The notes: generated by a model from the letters alone, not told the origin. Positions 34,692-44,791 are shown, numbered from the stretch's first letter. The stretch is DNA of 64,000 nucleotides from Evansella clarkii (GCF_002019695.1 NZ_KV917376.1:4591862-4655861), one strand, 5' to 3'. Program-made: numbers and translations.

Positions 34692-36779
34692 CTAGTTTTC
34701 AATATTAATGCTTAATTTATCAATTTTATAATACAGACTCCGTAATGAGAGTCCGAGAGCCTTTGCTGTTTTAGTTTTATTACCATTATGCTCAAGAAGA
34801 GCTTCTATTATGGTCTGTTTTTCGGTTGCTTCTAATACATCCTGCAAGGTTTGTCCTTCCTGTCTCATACTTCCTGCTGGAAAATTATCACCAGTCCAGT
34901 CTCCACCCCCTTTAGTTTTGTCACTGTTCAGCTGCGGGAGATGAGCCGCGGTTATAGATTGTTCAAGGTAATGCATATGTATCATCGCTCTTCCTATGAT
35001 ATTCTCCAGTTCTCTTACGTTCCCCGGCCAGTGATATTCCTGCAGCATACTTATTGCTTCCTTATCGGCGCCCTTCACATTCCTGCCATATTCCTGATTG
35101 AGTTTTAAAAGCAGGTGGTCACAAAGCTGAGGTATATCCCCAGCTCGCGATCTTAATGGCGGTATATAGATTGGCATCCTGTTCAGCCTGTAGAATAAAT
35201 CGGCCCGAAATTCCCCTGATTCCAGCCTCTTTTCCATATTTACATTGGTTGCGGCAATAACCCTTACATCTATAGCAACCGGTTTTGTACCACCGACTCT
35301 GACGATTTCCTGTTCCTGCAGAACTCTCAACAGCTTGGCCTGTATTTGCGGAGTAATCTCCCCTATTTCATCGAGAAAAATACTTCCCCGGTCAGCCTCC
35401 TCGAAAAGACCTTTCTTCCCTCCTTTTTTCGCTCCGGAAAAAGCCCCTTCTTCATAGCCGAATAATTCACTTTCAAGCAAAGTTTCCGAAATTGCAGCAC
35501 AGTTAACCCGGATAAACTTATTAAATTTTCTGCTGCTTGCGTTATGTATTGCATGAGCAAAAAGCTCTTTTCCTGTTCCTGACTCTCCCTGGAGAAGAAT
35601 AGTTGCAGGAGTAGCTGCGGCTACCTTTGCCTGCTGAATCGCAACCTGCAATTCCTCAGAGTTACCAATAATATCATCAAAGGTATACTTAGCTTCCAGC
35701 GTTCTGATGATCTGTTTAGCCTTTTCCAGTTCGTCAGTCAGCGTTTCAATCTCTGACATATCATGTATGACCCCAACACTTCCTTTAATCTTCCCGTCGA
35801 CAATGACAGGGGCGACATTTACTGCTACATCTTTTCGGTTAGGACCTACTTTCATTTTTGCGCCCCTGACTGAATTCCCGGTTTTCAGCACGCGCATATG
35901 CATGCTTTCCCCTTCGGAAATGTCAGTGTAAGCAGGTTTTCCGATTACTTCCTTCTTATCCAGACCGGTCAGCCTTGTATAAGCAGGGTTAATCAGCAGA
36001 CCTTTTCCCTCTTCATCCACTACAGATATAGCATCATCCGAGGAATTTATTATCGCCTCCAGCATTTGTCTGATACTCTTTAAATTCGTTACCTCTTCGG
36101 CCATATGAAAAATTTCAGTCACATCTTTAAAAACACCAAGTGCTCCAATAAGCCTGCTGCCCTGAAACATAGGAACGCGGGTGGTGATTATCTGCCTGTT
36201 TTCCCCAATTACCTGCCGTCTGTTTGTTTCCGTTTTTCCCGTTTTCAGAACTCTGGGAAGTTTGCTCGTAGGCATGAATTCTTCAATTCTTTTCCCCAGG
36301 ACATCATTCCGCTTCAGGCCGGACATCTTTTCAGCAGAACGGTTTATTAATGTAATTCTTCTTTCAAGATCTATAGCTATCATGCCATCGTGTGTGGAAT
36401 CTAATATAACATCCATAATGGTGTTATGTTCTTTTACCGCATCAAGAAGAAGCTCTTTTTCTTCCATTAAATAAAACATAATGGAAGCTACAGAACTTGG
36501 AATAACCGTGGCAGGGTCATTTATCAAGTAGTTTCTCAATTCATTCAGTAAACTGCTGTCCCCCGTCACCTCGATTACGACGTCAACAGGAGATAATCTC
36601 TCATATGCTTCCTTCCAGGATGAAAATACAGGAATGTTCATTTTTTTTGCTTTAATTATCCCTGGAGCCTGTTCGTTTTTATCCACTATACCGCATACAC
36701 GAAATTGCTCCGTTTCAATAAAAACTTCAAAAAGCGCAGAACCACCTGTACCGGCCCCGACGAGCAATACCCTTTTCAC
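34692..36779 (-). CDS. bkdR: Sigma-54-dependent activator BkdR
   Basis: 695 residues, GTG start with GGGAGGG 6 nt upstream. Order: Rossmann-like N-terminal domain ([19 protein letters not shown], about 1-110), two PAS domains (about 120-235 and 240-350), AAA+ domain (about 375-610) with Walker [12 protein letters not shown] and Walker [11 protein letters not shown], and a Fis-type helix-turn-helix at the C-terminus ([20 protein letters not shown]). The sigma-54 contact loop reads GAFSGA instead of the usual GAFTGA. Activates the bkd operon in response to branched-chain amino or keto acids. Transcribed in the same direction, with its own start. Confidence 0.95.
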   Translation of the reverse strand: MKRVLLVGAGTGGSALFEVFIETEQFRVCGIVDKNEQAPGIIKAKKMNIPVFSSWKEAYERLSPVDVVIEVTGDSSLLNELRNYLINDPATVIPSSVASIMFYLMEEKELLLDAVKEHNTIMDVILDSTHDGMIAIDLERRITLINRSAEKMSGLKRNDVLGKRIEEFMPTSKLPRVLKTGKTETNRRQVIGENRQIITTRVPMFQGSRLIGALGVFKDVTEIFHMAEEVTNLKSIRQMLEAIINSSDDAISVVDEEGKGLLINPAYTRLTGLDKKEVIGKPAYTDISEGESMHMRVLKTGNSVRGAKMKVGPNRKDVAVNVAPVIVDGKIKGSVGVIHDMSEIETLTDELEKAKQIIRTLEAKYTFDDIIGNSEELQVAIQQAKVAAATPATILLQGESGTGKELFAHAIHNASSRKFNKFIRVNCAAISETLLESELFGYEEGAFSGAKKGGKKGLFEEADRGSIFLDEIGEITPQIQAKLLRVLQEQEIVRVGGTKPVAIDVRVIAATNVNMEKRLESGEFRADLFYRLNRMPIYIPPLRSRAGDIPQLCDHLLLKLNQEYGRNVKGADKEAISMLQEYHWPGNVRELENIIGRAMIHMHYLEQSITAAHLPQLNSDKTKGGGDWTGDNFPAGSMRQEGQTLQDVLEATEKQTIIEALLEHNGNKTKTAKALGLSLRSLYYKIDKLSINIEN

Positions 36780-37012
36780 ACCTATCCCTCCCGGCGTTTC
36801 GGCAGTTAAAAAAACTGCCTGTTATATCTGCATAATTCTACTTACACTATACAGGAATCATCGCCATAAAGAAATTGTCATCCTGTACCCACGGACGGTT
36901 GCATCGGAATAATGGAAAAGGAAATAATTCATTTGCCCTGCCGGACAGGTTTCAGTAAAATATAAGTAGAACTTCTGTCTTTAATTAAGGAAAAATAGAA
37001 AGGGATTTTTTT

Positions 37013-37261
37013 ATGACGATACAACGTTTTACAGCATTAATGATTCTTTTAATCCCCGGTTTTATCGCCGGTTACGGAATTAAACTTATGAGAGACACTA
37101 TATTTCAGCAGCTTGTCTGGCCTTTCAGCATTCTCTGGCTGCAATTCCTTGCAGGTGCGGCAGCCCTTGTTTTAGGAGTATGGTTTATTGGAGGGTTCGT
37201 TTTGTACAGAGACAGAAAAAACGGGAAAGTAGCTCCTCGTTTTCAGAAAACAGAAGGATAA
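37013..37261 (+). CDS. yqzF: DUF2627 membrane protein YqzF
   Basis: 82 residues with two membrane helices: FTALMILLIPGFIAGYGI (about 6-23) and FLAGAAALVLGVWFIGGFVL (about 45-65), followed by a basic cytoplasmic tail (YRDRKNGKVAPRFQK). Matches the DUF2627 family, encoded next to bkdR in Bacillus. Function unknown. Divergent from bkdR, so the 233-bp gap holds two promoters that I could not resolve confidently. GAAAGGGA ribosome site before the ATG. Confidence 0.87.
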   Translation: MTIQRFTALMILLIPGFIAGYGIKLMRDTIFQQLVWPFSILWLQFLAGAAALVLGVWFIGGFVLYRDRKNGKVAPRFQKTEG

Positions 37262-37265
37262 TTTC

Positions 37266-37299
37266 AGCTGTTCCGCTTTGTGCGGGACAGCTTTTATTT
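37266..37299 (+). terminator. Terminator of yqzF
   Basis: AGCTGT-TCCGC pairs with GCGGG-ACAGCT, followed by TTTTATTTT; it overlaps the last codons of the convergent GT4-like gene. Confidence 0.75.
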
Positions 37300-38079
37300 T
37301 AATCTCCCAAACTGGTCCAGGTGTTTTATCCCCGGAGTTGCTTCCACCCATGCCTGTAATGAAATTTTTTCAGCCAGAAACGTGACAATGACAGTAAACA
37401 GAGTTACAGCAAGGATATATAAACTACCAGCATAATGAAGCAAAAGGAGGGCGCCTAATGCTCCCGCCAGCATCGCTCCGTTATCTCCGAGCATTCCCTG
37501 GATCCTCGATTCCGCACTTCCAAGAATGAGAATTAACAAAGCTAAACAGACTGCTGTTATAACTCCTGCTTTCGTGATTACCGGCCAGAAAGTCAGCAGA
37601 AATATAATTTTCCAGACCCTTAATGGTTTAGTGTCAAAAAGATTCATTGAATGGGGAAAGAGAATAAGGAGCAATAGTACAGTAAGTCCAGCATACAGGG
37701 CCCCTTCGAAGTTAAATAAGATATAGACAGTCGCCGCAGCTGCGACACCTGCCGCCTTAATAAGTCCAGTAGAAACTTCTTTCTTTTCAAGAAACAGCCT
37801 GAAATGGCCTTTTATTCCTTTCGGGTGAGCTTTTCCAACTCTGTCATCAATCAGACCGAGAATCCAGACGAAAGAAAGGTAAAAATACTCCCAGGGGCCA
37901 ACCGGGAACATCCTGTAGAACAGAGCATCAAGGGTGACTACGACAAAAAGGACTGTCCCTATGCTGTATGGGATCTTCAGCCCTGTGTAATTATTTACCG
38001 TCCAGCCTTTCTTTACAAAAAGACGGCTGATAAAATGATTTAAAACGATTATTACCAACGGGATTATTAATAATTCCAT
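37294..38079 (-). CDS. MraY/WecA-like polytopic membrane protein (GT4 fold)
   Basis: 261 residues with about eight to nine membrane segments. MraY/WecA-type markers: LGLIDDRVGKAHPKGIKGH resembles the conserved DDx3D-type region, FPHSMNLFDTKPLRVWK the NxFD region, and MLGDNGAMLAGALGALLLL the GDxGS/LGD motif. It is shorter and more divergent than MraY, and the N-terminal loop contains GLKIPYSIG. A phospho-glycosyl transfer to undecaprenyl phosphate is inferred. The start lies inside the GT2 gene (13-nt overlap), so the two are tightly coupled. Confidence 0.75.
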   Translation of the reverse strand: MELLIIPLVIIVLNHFISRLFVKKGWTVNNYTGLKIPYSIGTVLFVVVTLDALFYRMFPVGPWEYFYLSFVWILGLIDDRVGKAHPKGIKGHFRLFLEKKEVSTGLIKAAGVAAAATVYILFNFEGALYAGLTVLLLLILFPHSMNLFDTKPLRVWKIIFLLTFWPVITKAGVITAVCLALLILILGSAESRIQGMLGDNGAMLAGALGALLLLHYAGSLYILAVTLFTVIVTFLAEKISLQAWVEATPGIKHLDQFGRLK

Positions 38080-38726
38080 GTGGTCAGCTCCATTTCAAGC
38101 CACTGCCTTGCCCTGTGGCAAATTCCCCTGAAGTCCTTCCCAGTCGCACGGTGGTTCATCAAGGTATTAACTTCTTTTATAACTCCTCCATGTTTCAGAA
38201 AAAGTAAATTCAGATAAATTTCCAGCCCATACCCTCGCCCGTTCCCGGATAATATGAACGGAATCCAGTTACGGTGAAACGCTCTCTGTCCGGATAAAGG
38301 AGCAAGCAGCTGTATTCCCGTGTGTTTCCGTATTATATTAACAGCCCTCTTTTTAACCATTCCAAATCCGCTTTTACTTGCGGGAGGAAACACAGCAGAA
38401 GTCATATCAGCCTTTTTAACCATCAAAGGAAAGAGCAGTTTTTCTGCTTCCCTGGCAGTAGCCCCTAAATCCGCATCAAGGAGAACGACCCATTCCCCTT
38501 CGATAAAGTTCAGTCCAGTGAAAACTGCAGCAGATTTGCCTTTATTATCAGGAAGAGAGTGAACAAGATCTGCTTTTTCCCGGGCTATTTCTGCTGTTCT
38601 GTCAGTGCTGCCATCATCAATAACCACAATTTGGTTAACCCATTTTTCCTCCCGGAGGCTGTTTAATGTTTCATATAGCCTGTCCGCTTCGTTATATGCC
38701 GGAATGATTATGTCTGCTGTTATCAT
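38067..38726 (-). CDS. Glycosyltransferase family 2
   Basis: 219 residues of GT-A fold: DIIIPAYNEADRLYETLNSL, VVIDDGSTDRTAEIA (nucleotide binding), PDNKGKSAAVFTGL, and WVVLLDADLGATAREAE (DxD metal site). LSGQRAFHRNWI and GYGLEIYLNLLFLKHG match dolichyl-phosphate-sugar-synthase-like enzymes; no membrane segment. Overlaps steA (35 nt) upstream and the MraY-like gene downstream, so all three form one translational unit. A polyprenyl-phosphate sugar synthase is plausible but unproven. Confidence 0.82.
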   Translation of the reverse strand: MITADIIIPAYNEADRLYETLNSLREEKWVNQIVVIDDGSTDRTAEIAREKADLVHSLPDNKGKSAAVFTGLNFIEGEWVVLLDADLGATAREAEKLLFPLMVKKADMTSAVFPPASKSGFGMVKKRAVNIIRKHTGIQLLAPLSGQRAFHRNWIPFILSGNGRGYGLEIYLNLLFLKHGGVIKEVNTLMNHRATGKDFRGICHRARQWLEMELTTWNY

Positions 38727-39879
38727 TTTTTATATACTCCTTTAATAAGCCAGTATGTGAAATATTCCATCTTTCAGAGTACATAGGCATATCTTTCATC
38801 CAGCTGCTTAAGTTTTTCCATTCAGATATCTTATCCCCTGCATACATTCTTGTAAGAATGGTGGAACCCATTCCTTCCCTTCCTTTCTCAGCCATCTCAA
38901 CTGCAGAGCTTTTACACCCGAGCAAAATTATATGCTCTGCTTCAGAGACAAAGGCGAGCATAACCGCGAGATCTTCACTCAGGCCCGGAAAAGGTATTGC
39001 CAGAGAATCTATCGAAAGTTTCTGGAGCCTTTCCTTGCCCGGACTGTGGCCATTCATATAGGAGTGTGCGATGAATTTCCCTGTATAACGCCAGCTTTCT
39101 TCCGGCACCGAGTCCATATCACCTATAATATAATCTGGTTTAATACCATTTCTGTACAGTATTTCCGAAGCGCCGTCTATAGCAAAAATAACTGAGTCCT
39201 TCTTATTAATGCAGGGAAATAAATATTGTATATCGTTTTCTACATCTTTTCCTCTGCCAACGATAAAAACACAAGCATTATCCGCTTCTTCTAATTTTGG
39301 CAGCTGCTTAACCGCTGATAGAAAAAGATCAATCTCCTTTCGGGCATAGCTAAAACTGTTCTCGGCAAAACTGGCGTATAATTCGGGAAACTGACTTTTT
39401 CCTCTCTGTAGCAGTGCTGCCAGGTTATCTTCCGTATATCTTTTTACTCTTCCTGATAACCGCCACTTTTCTCCTAGTTTTAGCCGTATTGATGTACCTT
39501 TTATTTTGATTTCCGATTTATGCTCTTCCGGTACAAAATCATCTACGGTATCAAAAACAGATACACCTGCAGACAGAAGATACGAAACCCCTGAGCGGCT
39601 AAGTTTTCCGGTAACCGAAGTTCTTGTATTAATAACTGTTTTTACTTTTTTTCTCAGCATATCCTGTGCTGCTGTAATATCAATATCTTCATGCTCAATT
39701 ATAATAATTGCGCCTGGAGGAACCGTATGAAGCAGCTGTTTTGTAATCGGCCCATAATATGCTGTGCCTGAAATTACTTCTGAACCCAACGCCTTTCCTC
39801 CTCTCGTAATAAGTCCTAGTAGTAGTATGGTCAGAAAACGTTCCATGCATAATAAAAAATCAAATTTCTCCTTAAACAT
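38692..39879 (-). CDS. SteA-like protein (thiamin pyrophosphokinase-like C-domain)
   Basis: 395 residues from ATG 39879, which has GAGG 8 nt upstream but directly follows the spo0A terminator; ATG 39846 (384 residues) is the alternative and has no clear ribosome site. The N-terminal half contains GTAYYGPITKQLLHTVPPGA, IEHEDIDITAAQDM and VINTRTSVTGKLSRSGVSYL. The C-terminal half resembles the thiamin pyrophosphokinase catalytic fold (SVIFAIDGASEILYRNGIKP, DYIIGDMDSVPEESW). This matches SteA, linked in Corynebacterium to the cytokinetic ring; its enzymatic activity is unknown. Overlap with GT2 suggests a role in an envelope-glycan pathway. Note a Cys-containing, hydrophobic start. Confidence 0.78.
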   Translation of the reverse strand: MFKEKFDFLLCMERFLTILLLGLITRGGKALGSEVISGTAYYGPITKQLLHTVPPGAIIIIEHEDIDITAAQDMLRKKVKTVINTRTSVTGKLSRSGVSYLLSAGVSVFDTVDDFVPEEHKSEIKIKGTSIRLKLGEKWRLSGRVKRYTEDNLAALLQRGKSQFPELYASFAENSFSYARKEIDLFLSAVKQLPKLEEADNACVFIVGRGKDVENDIQYLFPCINKKDSVIFAIDGASEILYRNGIKPDYIIGDMDSVPEESWRYTGKFIAHSYMNGHSPGKERLQKLSIDSLAIPFPGLSEDLAVMLAFVSEAEHIILLGCKSSAVEMAEKGREGMGSTILTRMYAGDKISEWKNLSSWMKDMPMYSERWNISHTGLLKEYIKNDNSRHNHSGI

Positions 39880-39880
39880 A

Positions 39881-39914
39881 AAAACAGCCTCACACATTTT
39901 AATGTATGAGGCTG
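39881..39914 (-). terminator. Terminator after spo0A (overlaps steA leader)
   Basis: Stem CAGCCTCATACATT with AATGTGTGAGGCTG (one mismatch), then GTTTTT on the minus strand. The first candidate start of steA follows immediately, so steA would need read-through or its own promoter. Confidence 0.85.
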
Positions 39915-40060
39915 ACGTATCCAAATTTAATGAGTCCGTTATAAAAGAAACGCTTTATGAAACTTCTGTGGGTGGTTCGCCTGGGCACAGATTTTAATTT
40001 CCGCGACTTTTACATTATCAGCAAATTCTTCATTGACCGTTCCATTAAAGAAAAACTTTG

Positions 40061-40849
40061 TTAGCTAACCTTGTGCTCGATTCTCAGTTTGTCAGCGACC
40101 ATCGCTATAAACTCCGAGTTTGTAGGTTTTGCTTTTGAAACGTTGACAGTATAGCCAAACATCTTAGAGATGGATTCAATGTTCCCTCTGCTCCATGCAA
40201 CCTCAATCGCATGGCGAATTGCCCGTTCCACCCTGCTCGCTGTCGTGTTAAATTTTTTCGCAATATCCGGGTAAAGAACTTTAGTAATCGAACCAAGGAG
40301 CTCAATGTCGTTATATACCATAGTAATCGCTTCTCTTAAGTACATGTAGCCTTTAATATGCGCCGGAACACCAATTTCATGGATAATGCTTGTAATACTC
40401 GCATCCAGGTTCATTGGTTTATTTTCTTTCCTGCTGCTGGATAATGAAGATGCGGACTGTACATACGCAGGGGCATTACCACTGACGTCACGTATTTTGT
40501 TCATCAATGTGTCCATATCAAATGGTTTCAGAACATAGTATGCTGCACCTAGTTCCACGGCTTTCTTTGTCACGTCTTCCTGTCCAAACGCAGTTAGCAT
40601 AATTATATTTGGACGTTTAGCTAATTGCCGCTGATTAAGTTTTTCTAATACAGCAAGGCCGTCTAAATGAGGCATTATAATATCAAGAATTAGAACATCC
40701 GGTTCTGCATCTTCAACTAACTCAATACATTCCTGTCCATTAAAAGCTTTTCCTACAACATCCATATCATCCTGTGAATTAATATAGTCCTCTAACAGCA
40801 TGACCAGTTCACGGTTATCGTCTGCCACACATACTCTCACATTTTTCAC
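40061..40849 (-). CDS. spo0A: Sporulation master regulator Spo0A
   Basis: 262 residues. Receiver domain 1-120: Asp10, Asp11 and the phosphorylated Asp56 ([12 protein letters not shown]), Thr in MLTAFGQ, Lys in YVLKPF. C-terminal DNA-binding domain from about 145: [20 protein letters not shown], recognition helix near [20 protein letters not shown], and sigma-contact residues after it. Receives phosphate from the phosphorelay and controls entry into sporulation. The upstream region has a sigma-H promoter overlapping a 0A box and a second 0A box further upstream. Next to spoIVB, as in all Bacillus. Confidence 0.98.
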   Translation of the reverse strand: MKNVRVCVADDNRELVMLLEDYINSQDDMDVVGKAFNGQECIELVEDAEPDVLILDIIMPHLDGLAVLEKLNQRQLAKRPNIIMLTAFGQEDVTKKAVELGAAYYVLKPFDMDTLMNKIRDVSGNAPAYVQSASSLSSSRKENKPMNLDASITSIIHEIGVPAHIKGYMYLREAITMVYNDIELLGSITKVLYPDIAKKFNTTASRVERAIRHAIEVAWSRGNIESISKMFGYTVNVSKAKPTNSEFIAMVADKLRIEHKVS

Positions 40850-40892
40850 AAATCGTTCCTCCCAATCACTAATTTATTTCATTGTACCACTT

Positions 40893-40921
40893 ATATTCGA
40901 CAATGGAGAGTCTTTTCCTTT
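40893..40921 (-). promoter_or_regulatory. Sigma-H promoter (Ps) of spo0A
   Basis: Minus-strand -35 AAAGGAAAA (40921-40913), 11-bp spacer, -10 GTCGAATAT (40901-40893), a full match to RNAGGAWWW-N11/12-RNNGAATWW. The -10 overlaps a 0A box TGTCGAA (40896-40902), implying direct Spo0A feedback. Confidence 0.85.
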
Positions 40922-41026
40922 AATTTTTTGGATTTATTAAAGATTATCATTGATTAACTACCGAATAATACGAATTGCTTCGTTTTTCGATACGATTCGA
41001 TTAGTATCAACAAAACTCTTCTTATG

Positions 41027-41035
41027 TTTGTCGAA
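41027..41035 (+). promoter_or_regulatory. Upstream 0A box
   Basis: TTTGTCGAA, core TGTCGAA, about 180 bp before spo0A. With the box at 40896-40902 it brackets the promoter, as in B. subtilis spo0A. A vegetative promoter probably lies near here, but its boxes are not clear. The rest of the 327-bp gap is AT-rich with no other feature seen. Confidence 0.65.
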
Positions 41036-41159
41036 ATTCCTTTATGTTATATGAACTATGCTTATGATAAATAATTATGTGTATATTACATTCCATAAAA
41101 AAACGTAATTCCCTGCTAAATTCTTATTTTCTTTTTCTGTATCTCTTCTTGGAATAATA

Positions 41160-41186
41160 AAGAAAAAGACGGGTTTTTATCCCGCC
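41160..41186 (-). terminator. Terminator of spoIVB
   Basis: 6-bp stem GGCGGG/CCCGTC (one G-T pair) followed by TTTTTCTTTA on the minus strand; the spoIVB stop lies in the loop. Confidence 0.8.
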
Positions 41187-42451
41187 TTCTTTTCTTCTTC
41201 ATATATATCAATTCCTGCTTCTTCAAGCATCCATTCAATATGGCAGCCATACCCGGATGTTGGATCATTGACAAACACGTGGGTCACAGCCCCGATTATT
41301 TTATCGTTCTGAAGGATCGGGCTCCCGCTCATACCCTGAACAATGCCGCCAGTCGCCTCAATTAGTTCCGGATCTGTAACCTTAATTACCATACCCTTCG
41401 TAGCAGGAAATTTTTGCTCAGTGGTGCTTACAATTTCAATATCGAACCTTTTTACTTGATCGCCATTTACCACCGTTAATATTTCCGCCGGACCTTCCTC
41501 CACCTGACCAGCCAAACCTATTTCAACAGGTTTATTAAATTCTCCGTTATCCAGATCATCGAGCAAAGTTCCAAATATTCCAAATGGACTGTTCTTCTTT
41601 ATATCTCCAAGGACTTTTCTGTCACTTGAAAATCTTGCCAGTTTTTCACCTGGCTCTCCAGTAATACCCTTTTCAATTGATGTTACCTTTGAACTTACGA
41701 TTTCTCCTTCATCAACTTCAATGGGCTGCCGTGTATCCATATCTGAGATAACGTGCCCAAGCGCTCCGTATTTTTTTGATTCAGGATCGTAAAAAGTCAT
41801 TGTACCTACACCAGCGGCCGAATCCCTTATATAGAGGCCGAGCCGGAAGGTTTCGTCGCCTTTTCCTCTTACTGGTGTAATCGTTTTCTTAAGATGCTCT
41901 CCGTTGCGTTTAATCCCTATCTCCAATGGTGCTTCTGATTCTCCGGATTGCTGCACAACAGGATTAATATCATCTAATTCTTCAATTTCCACGCCATTCA
42001 TTGAAGTAATCATATCACCTACATGAATTCCTGCTAATTCTCCTGGTGAAACGCTCCCTTTTTCTGTATCCACTAAATGATGCCCTACAACGAGGACCCC
42101 ATCAGTCTGCACCCTAACCCCGATTGACTGTCCGCCTGGAATTACTTTTCGCTCAGGCAGTACAGTTACATCCATTGACTTTACAGGAAATCCTTTTAAA
42201 CCAAATTGCACTTTGGTCTGATCAGTTTTATATCCTGTAATTTTCGTGCTTCCTGTATCAGTTACTGCTGATACAGAACCATCCATCGCAGCGGCAGGCA
42301 GTGCCAGTGGGGCTTCATAATCCTGTCCTTCAAACAGTATAAGATGGTGTGGTGTATTTATATAATTCTGGACCGGAGGAAAAAATACAGCAGAGAACAG
42401 TATCACAAGGAGAAGAGTTCCTATGCTCTTTCGCACAAACCTTTTTCTCAA
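41177..42451 (-). CDS. spoIVB: SpoIVB sporulation serine peptidase
   Basis: 424 residues, TTG start with a GAGGAGAG site 9 nt upstream. Signal-anchor near 8-30 ([19 protein letters not shown]), a PDZ domain about 115-190 ([37 protein letters not shown]), and the S55 protease domain with His in [11 protein letters not shown], Ser in GMSGSPIL and Asp in [11 protein letters not shown]. Made in the forespore and secreted to the intermembrane space, it cleaves SpoIVFA to release pro-sigma-K processing. Lies upstream of spo0A in the conserved order. Confidence 0.97.
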   Translation of the reverse strand: MRKRFVRKSIGTLLLVILFSAVFFPPVQNYINTPHHLILFEGQDYEAPLALPAAAMDGSVSAVTDTGSTKITGYKTDQTKVQFGLKGFPVKSMDVTVLPERKVIPGGQSIGVRVQTDGVLVVGHHLVDTEKGSVSPGELAGIHVGDMITSMNGVEIEELDDINPVVQQSGESEAPLEIGIKRNGEHLKKTITPVRGKGDETFRLGLYIRDSAAGVGTMTFYDPESKKYGALGHVISDMDTRQPIEVDEGEIVSSKVTSIEKGITGEPGEKLARFSSDRKVLGDIKKNSPFGIFGTLLDDLDNGEFNKPVEIGLAGQVEEGPAEILTVVNGDQVKRFDIEIVSTTEQKFPATKGMVIKVTDPELIEATGGIVQGMSGSPILQNDKIIGAVTHVFVNDPTSGYGCHIEWMLEEAGIDIYEEEKKAG

Positions 42452-42544
42452 ACTAATTCACTCTCCTCGTTCCTAACCTACACCTCCACTCATGGCTGTA
42501 CTACTAATTTTGCCTTGATGCAGGTCATTTATAACCTTCGGGCA

Positions 42545-42575
42545 ATAAAAAAGCTAACCTGAAATGGTTAGCTTT
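42545..42575 (-). terminator. Terminator of recN
   Basis: 10-bp perfect stem AAAGCTAACC/GGTTAGCTTT and TTTTTTATT on the minus strand, 18 nt after the recN stop. Confidence 0.93.
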
Positions 42576-42592
42576 ACATTATGAGTTGAATT

Positions 42593-44311
42593 TTAGCCTT
42601 TCTGCTGCGCCTGTGTAAGAAGTTCGCCGGCGTGCTTCCTTGTCAGGTCGGTAATCTCAGCACCGGAAATCATCCTGCTGATTTCCTCAACCCGTTCCTC
42701 TTTAACAAGCGGCTTTACAGAGGTAACCATCCGCTCATTATGGACTTCCTTGGAAATAAATAAATGAGTATCAGCCATTGCTGCCACCTGAGGGAGATGG
42801 GTGATACAGAGTACCTGGGAACCAAAGGAGATCTGATGAATTTTTTCAGCTATCGCCTGGGCAACCCGGCCGCTTACACCGGTGTCAACTTCATCAAAGA
42901 TAAGAGAAGTAACTCCTTCATGAGTGGAAAGGATGGTTTTAAGAGCAAGTATCATCCTTGATATTTCCCCGCCCGAAGCCACCTTTGCTAAAGGCTTCAA
43001 CGGCTCCCCCTTATTTGTTGCCACCATAAACACCGCTTCATCCATTCCGTCCTTTGTTGCAGGCGGCCGTTTTTTTAAATTTAACAGCCCATGAAGCTGT
43101 ACATCTTTTTCTAAGAATTCCACCTTAAATTCAGTATCCTTCATATAAAGGTTTTTGAGCTGTTTCTGAATTTCCTTTTTAAGGTTTTCAGCTTCTTTCT
43201 GCCTCAGTTCTGTCAGGTTTCTGCCTTCCACCAGCAAATCCCTTGCAATGGACTCCAGCTCCAGTTCCCACTGTTGCAGACGCTCATCACGATTATTCAG
43301 CGTATCAATTTCTTCTTCAAGCATAGCAGCGTGCTCCAGAATATCGTTTACTGACTCCCCATATTTGCGTTTAAGCTGATTAATTTCGCTCAGCCTGCTT
43401 TCAATTTCATTAAGCCTTTCAGGGTCAAACTCTATACCTTCGTAATAATCCCTTAAAGAAAAAGCTGATTCTTCCAGCAGATAATAACTGTTCATTATTG
43501 TTTCTTTTAACGGCTGAAGTTTTTCATCAATTGCCGCAGCTTCTTCGATCTGATTCATGGCAGCCATAGTCCACTCCAGTCCCTTTCCATCACCATACAG
43601 GGAATCATATGCTCCGTGAACGGTTCTGTAAAGTTCCTCACTATGGTCAAGGCGTTTCTTTTCCTCAAGCAGAGACACATCCTCATCGGGCTGCAATTTC
43701 GCTTCTTCTATCTCTTTAAACTGGTACTGAATAAGATCAAGACGCTGAATCATTTCCTGTGCGTTTTCAGTAAGCTGAGCAAGCTGGTCTCTCTTTCTCG
43801 AGTAGTTATCAAAAAGCTTTCTGTATTCAGCCTTTGCTCTTTCCAGGGTCTCCCCTGCAAACCTGTCAAGCAGTAAAATATGCTTGTCAGACTGGAGTAA
43901 TTGCTGGTGTTCATGCTGCCCATGAATATCAACAAGAGTCTGTCCGATCTGTCGTAAAATAGCAAGGGTTACAAGCTTGCCATTAACACGGCAAATACTT
44001 TTTCCCTGGTTTGTAATTTCCCGTCTCAATATAACTGTCTCATCTTCGTCTGTTTCTATACCCAAATCTGTGAACAACTGGTGTATTTCATGCCCATTAT
44101 CTATTGAAAACAGCCCTTCTATTTCAGCCCGTTTACTGCCGTGCCTTACGAAGTCTACCGATCCCCTGCCCCCAATGAGCTGGCCGATAGCATCAATAAT
44201 TATTGATTTACCGGCACCTGTTTCACCTGTCAGCACAGTAAGCCCTTCATCAAATGATATGGTAATTTTGTCTATTATGGCAAAGTTACGGATTGAAAGC
44301 TCCATTAACAA
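42593..44311 (-). CDS. recN: DNA repair protein RecN
   Basis: 572 residues, TTG start so that the N-terminus aligns with the family (MLMELSIRNFAIID). SMC-like ATPase: Walker A LTGETGAGKSIIIDAIG, a long coiled-coil middle (about 155-360), signature ASGGEISRMILALK, Walker B LIFDEVDTGVSG. Acts early in double-strand-break repair by recruiting and organising ends. Encoded 30 nt after argR, the usual Bacillus arrangement. Confidence 0.97.
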   Translation of the reverse strand: MLMELSIRNFAIIDKITISFDEGLTVLTGETGAGKSIIIDAIGQLIGGRGSVDFVRHGSKRAEIEGLFSIDNGHEIHQLFTDLGIETDEDETVILRREITNQGKSICRVNGKLVTLAILRQIGQTLVDIHGQHEHQQLLQSDKHILLLDRFAGETLERAKAEYRKLFDNYSRKRDQLAQLTENAQEMIQRLDLIQYQFKEIEEAKLQPDEDVSLLEEKKRLDHSEELYRTVHGAYDSLYGDGKGLEWTMAAMNQIEEAAAIDEKLQPLKETIMNSYYLLEESAFSLRDYYEGIEFDPERLNEIESRLSEINQLKRKYGESVNDILEHAAMLEEEIDTLNNRDERLQQWELELESIARDLLVEGRNLTELRQKEAENLKKEIQKQLKNLYMKDTEFKVEFLEKDVQLHGLLNLKKRPPATKDGMDEAVFMVATNKGEPLKPLAKVASGGEISRMILALKTILSTHEGVTSLIFDEVDTGVSGRVAQAIAEKIHQISFGSQVLCITHLPQVAAMADTHLFISKEVHNERMVTSVKPLVKEERVEEISRMISGAEITDLTRKHAGELLTQAQQKG

Positions 44312-44341
44312 CAGCCATCACATCCTTTTTTCAAAGAAAAT

Positions 44342-44791
44342 TTACAGCATTTCCAAAAAGCGTTCACTAATGTTTTCGGTATCGTTTTTACCTCTGCAAA
44401 TAACTAAAATTGTATCGTCTCCGCAGATTGTGCCCATCAGCTCCGGCCAGTCAAGGTTATCAATAAGCGCCCCAACTGCATTTGCATTACCTGGAAGTGT
44501 TTTCATAACGATAAGATTATCGGTATGGTCGATGGAAACAAAACTGTCCACGAGCGCTCTTTTTAGTTTTTGCAGGGGGTTAAACCTCTGGTCGGACGGC
44601 AGGCTGTATTTATATCTTCCGTCCATCATCGGAACTTTCACTAAATGCAGCTCTTTTATATCTCGGCTTACAGTTGCCTGTGTTACATTAAACCCGCTTT
44701 CACGAAGCTGGTGAACCAGGTCATCCTGTGTTTCCACTTCAAAATTGGATATTATTTCCCTGATCTTTATATGCCGCTGCCCTTTATTCAT
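44342..44791 (-). CDS. argR: Arginine repressor ArgR/AhrC
   Basis: 149 residues from ATG 44791 with GGAGGAG upstream; the frame stays open further upstream without a site. N-terminal winged helix ([37 protein letters not shown]) and C-terminal oligomerisation/arginine-binding domain ([35 protein letters not shown]). Hexameric; represses arginine synthesis and activates catabolism with arginine as corepressor. Confidence 0.96.
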   Translation of the reverse strand: MNKGQRHIKIREIISNFEVETQDDLVHQLRESGFNVTQATVSRDIKELHLVKVPMMDGRYKYSLPSDQRFNPLQKLKRALVDSFVSIDHTDNLIVMKTLPGNANAVGALIDNLDWPELMGTICGDDTILVICRGKNDTENISERFLEML

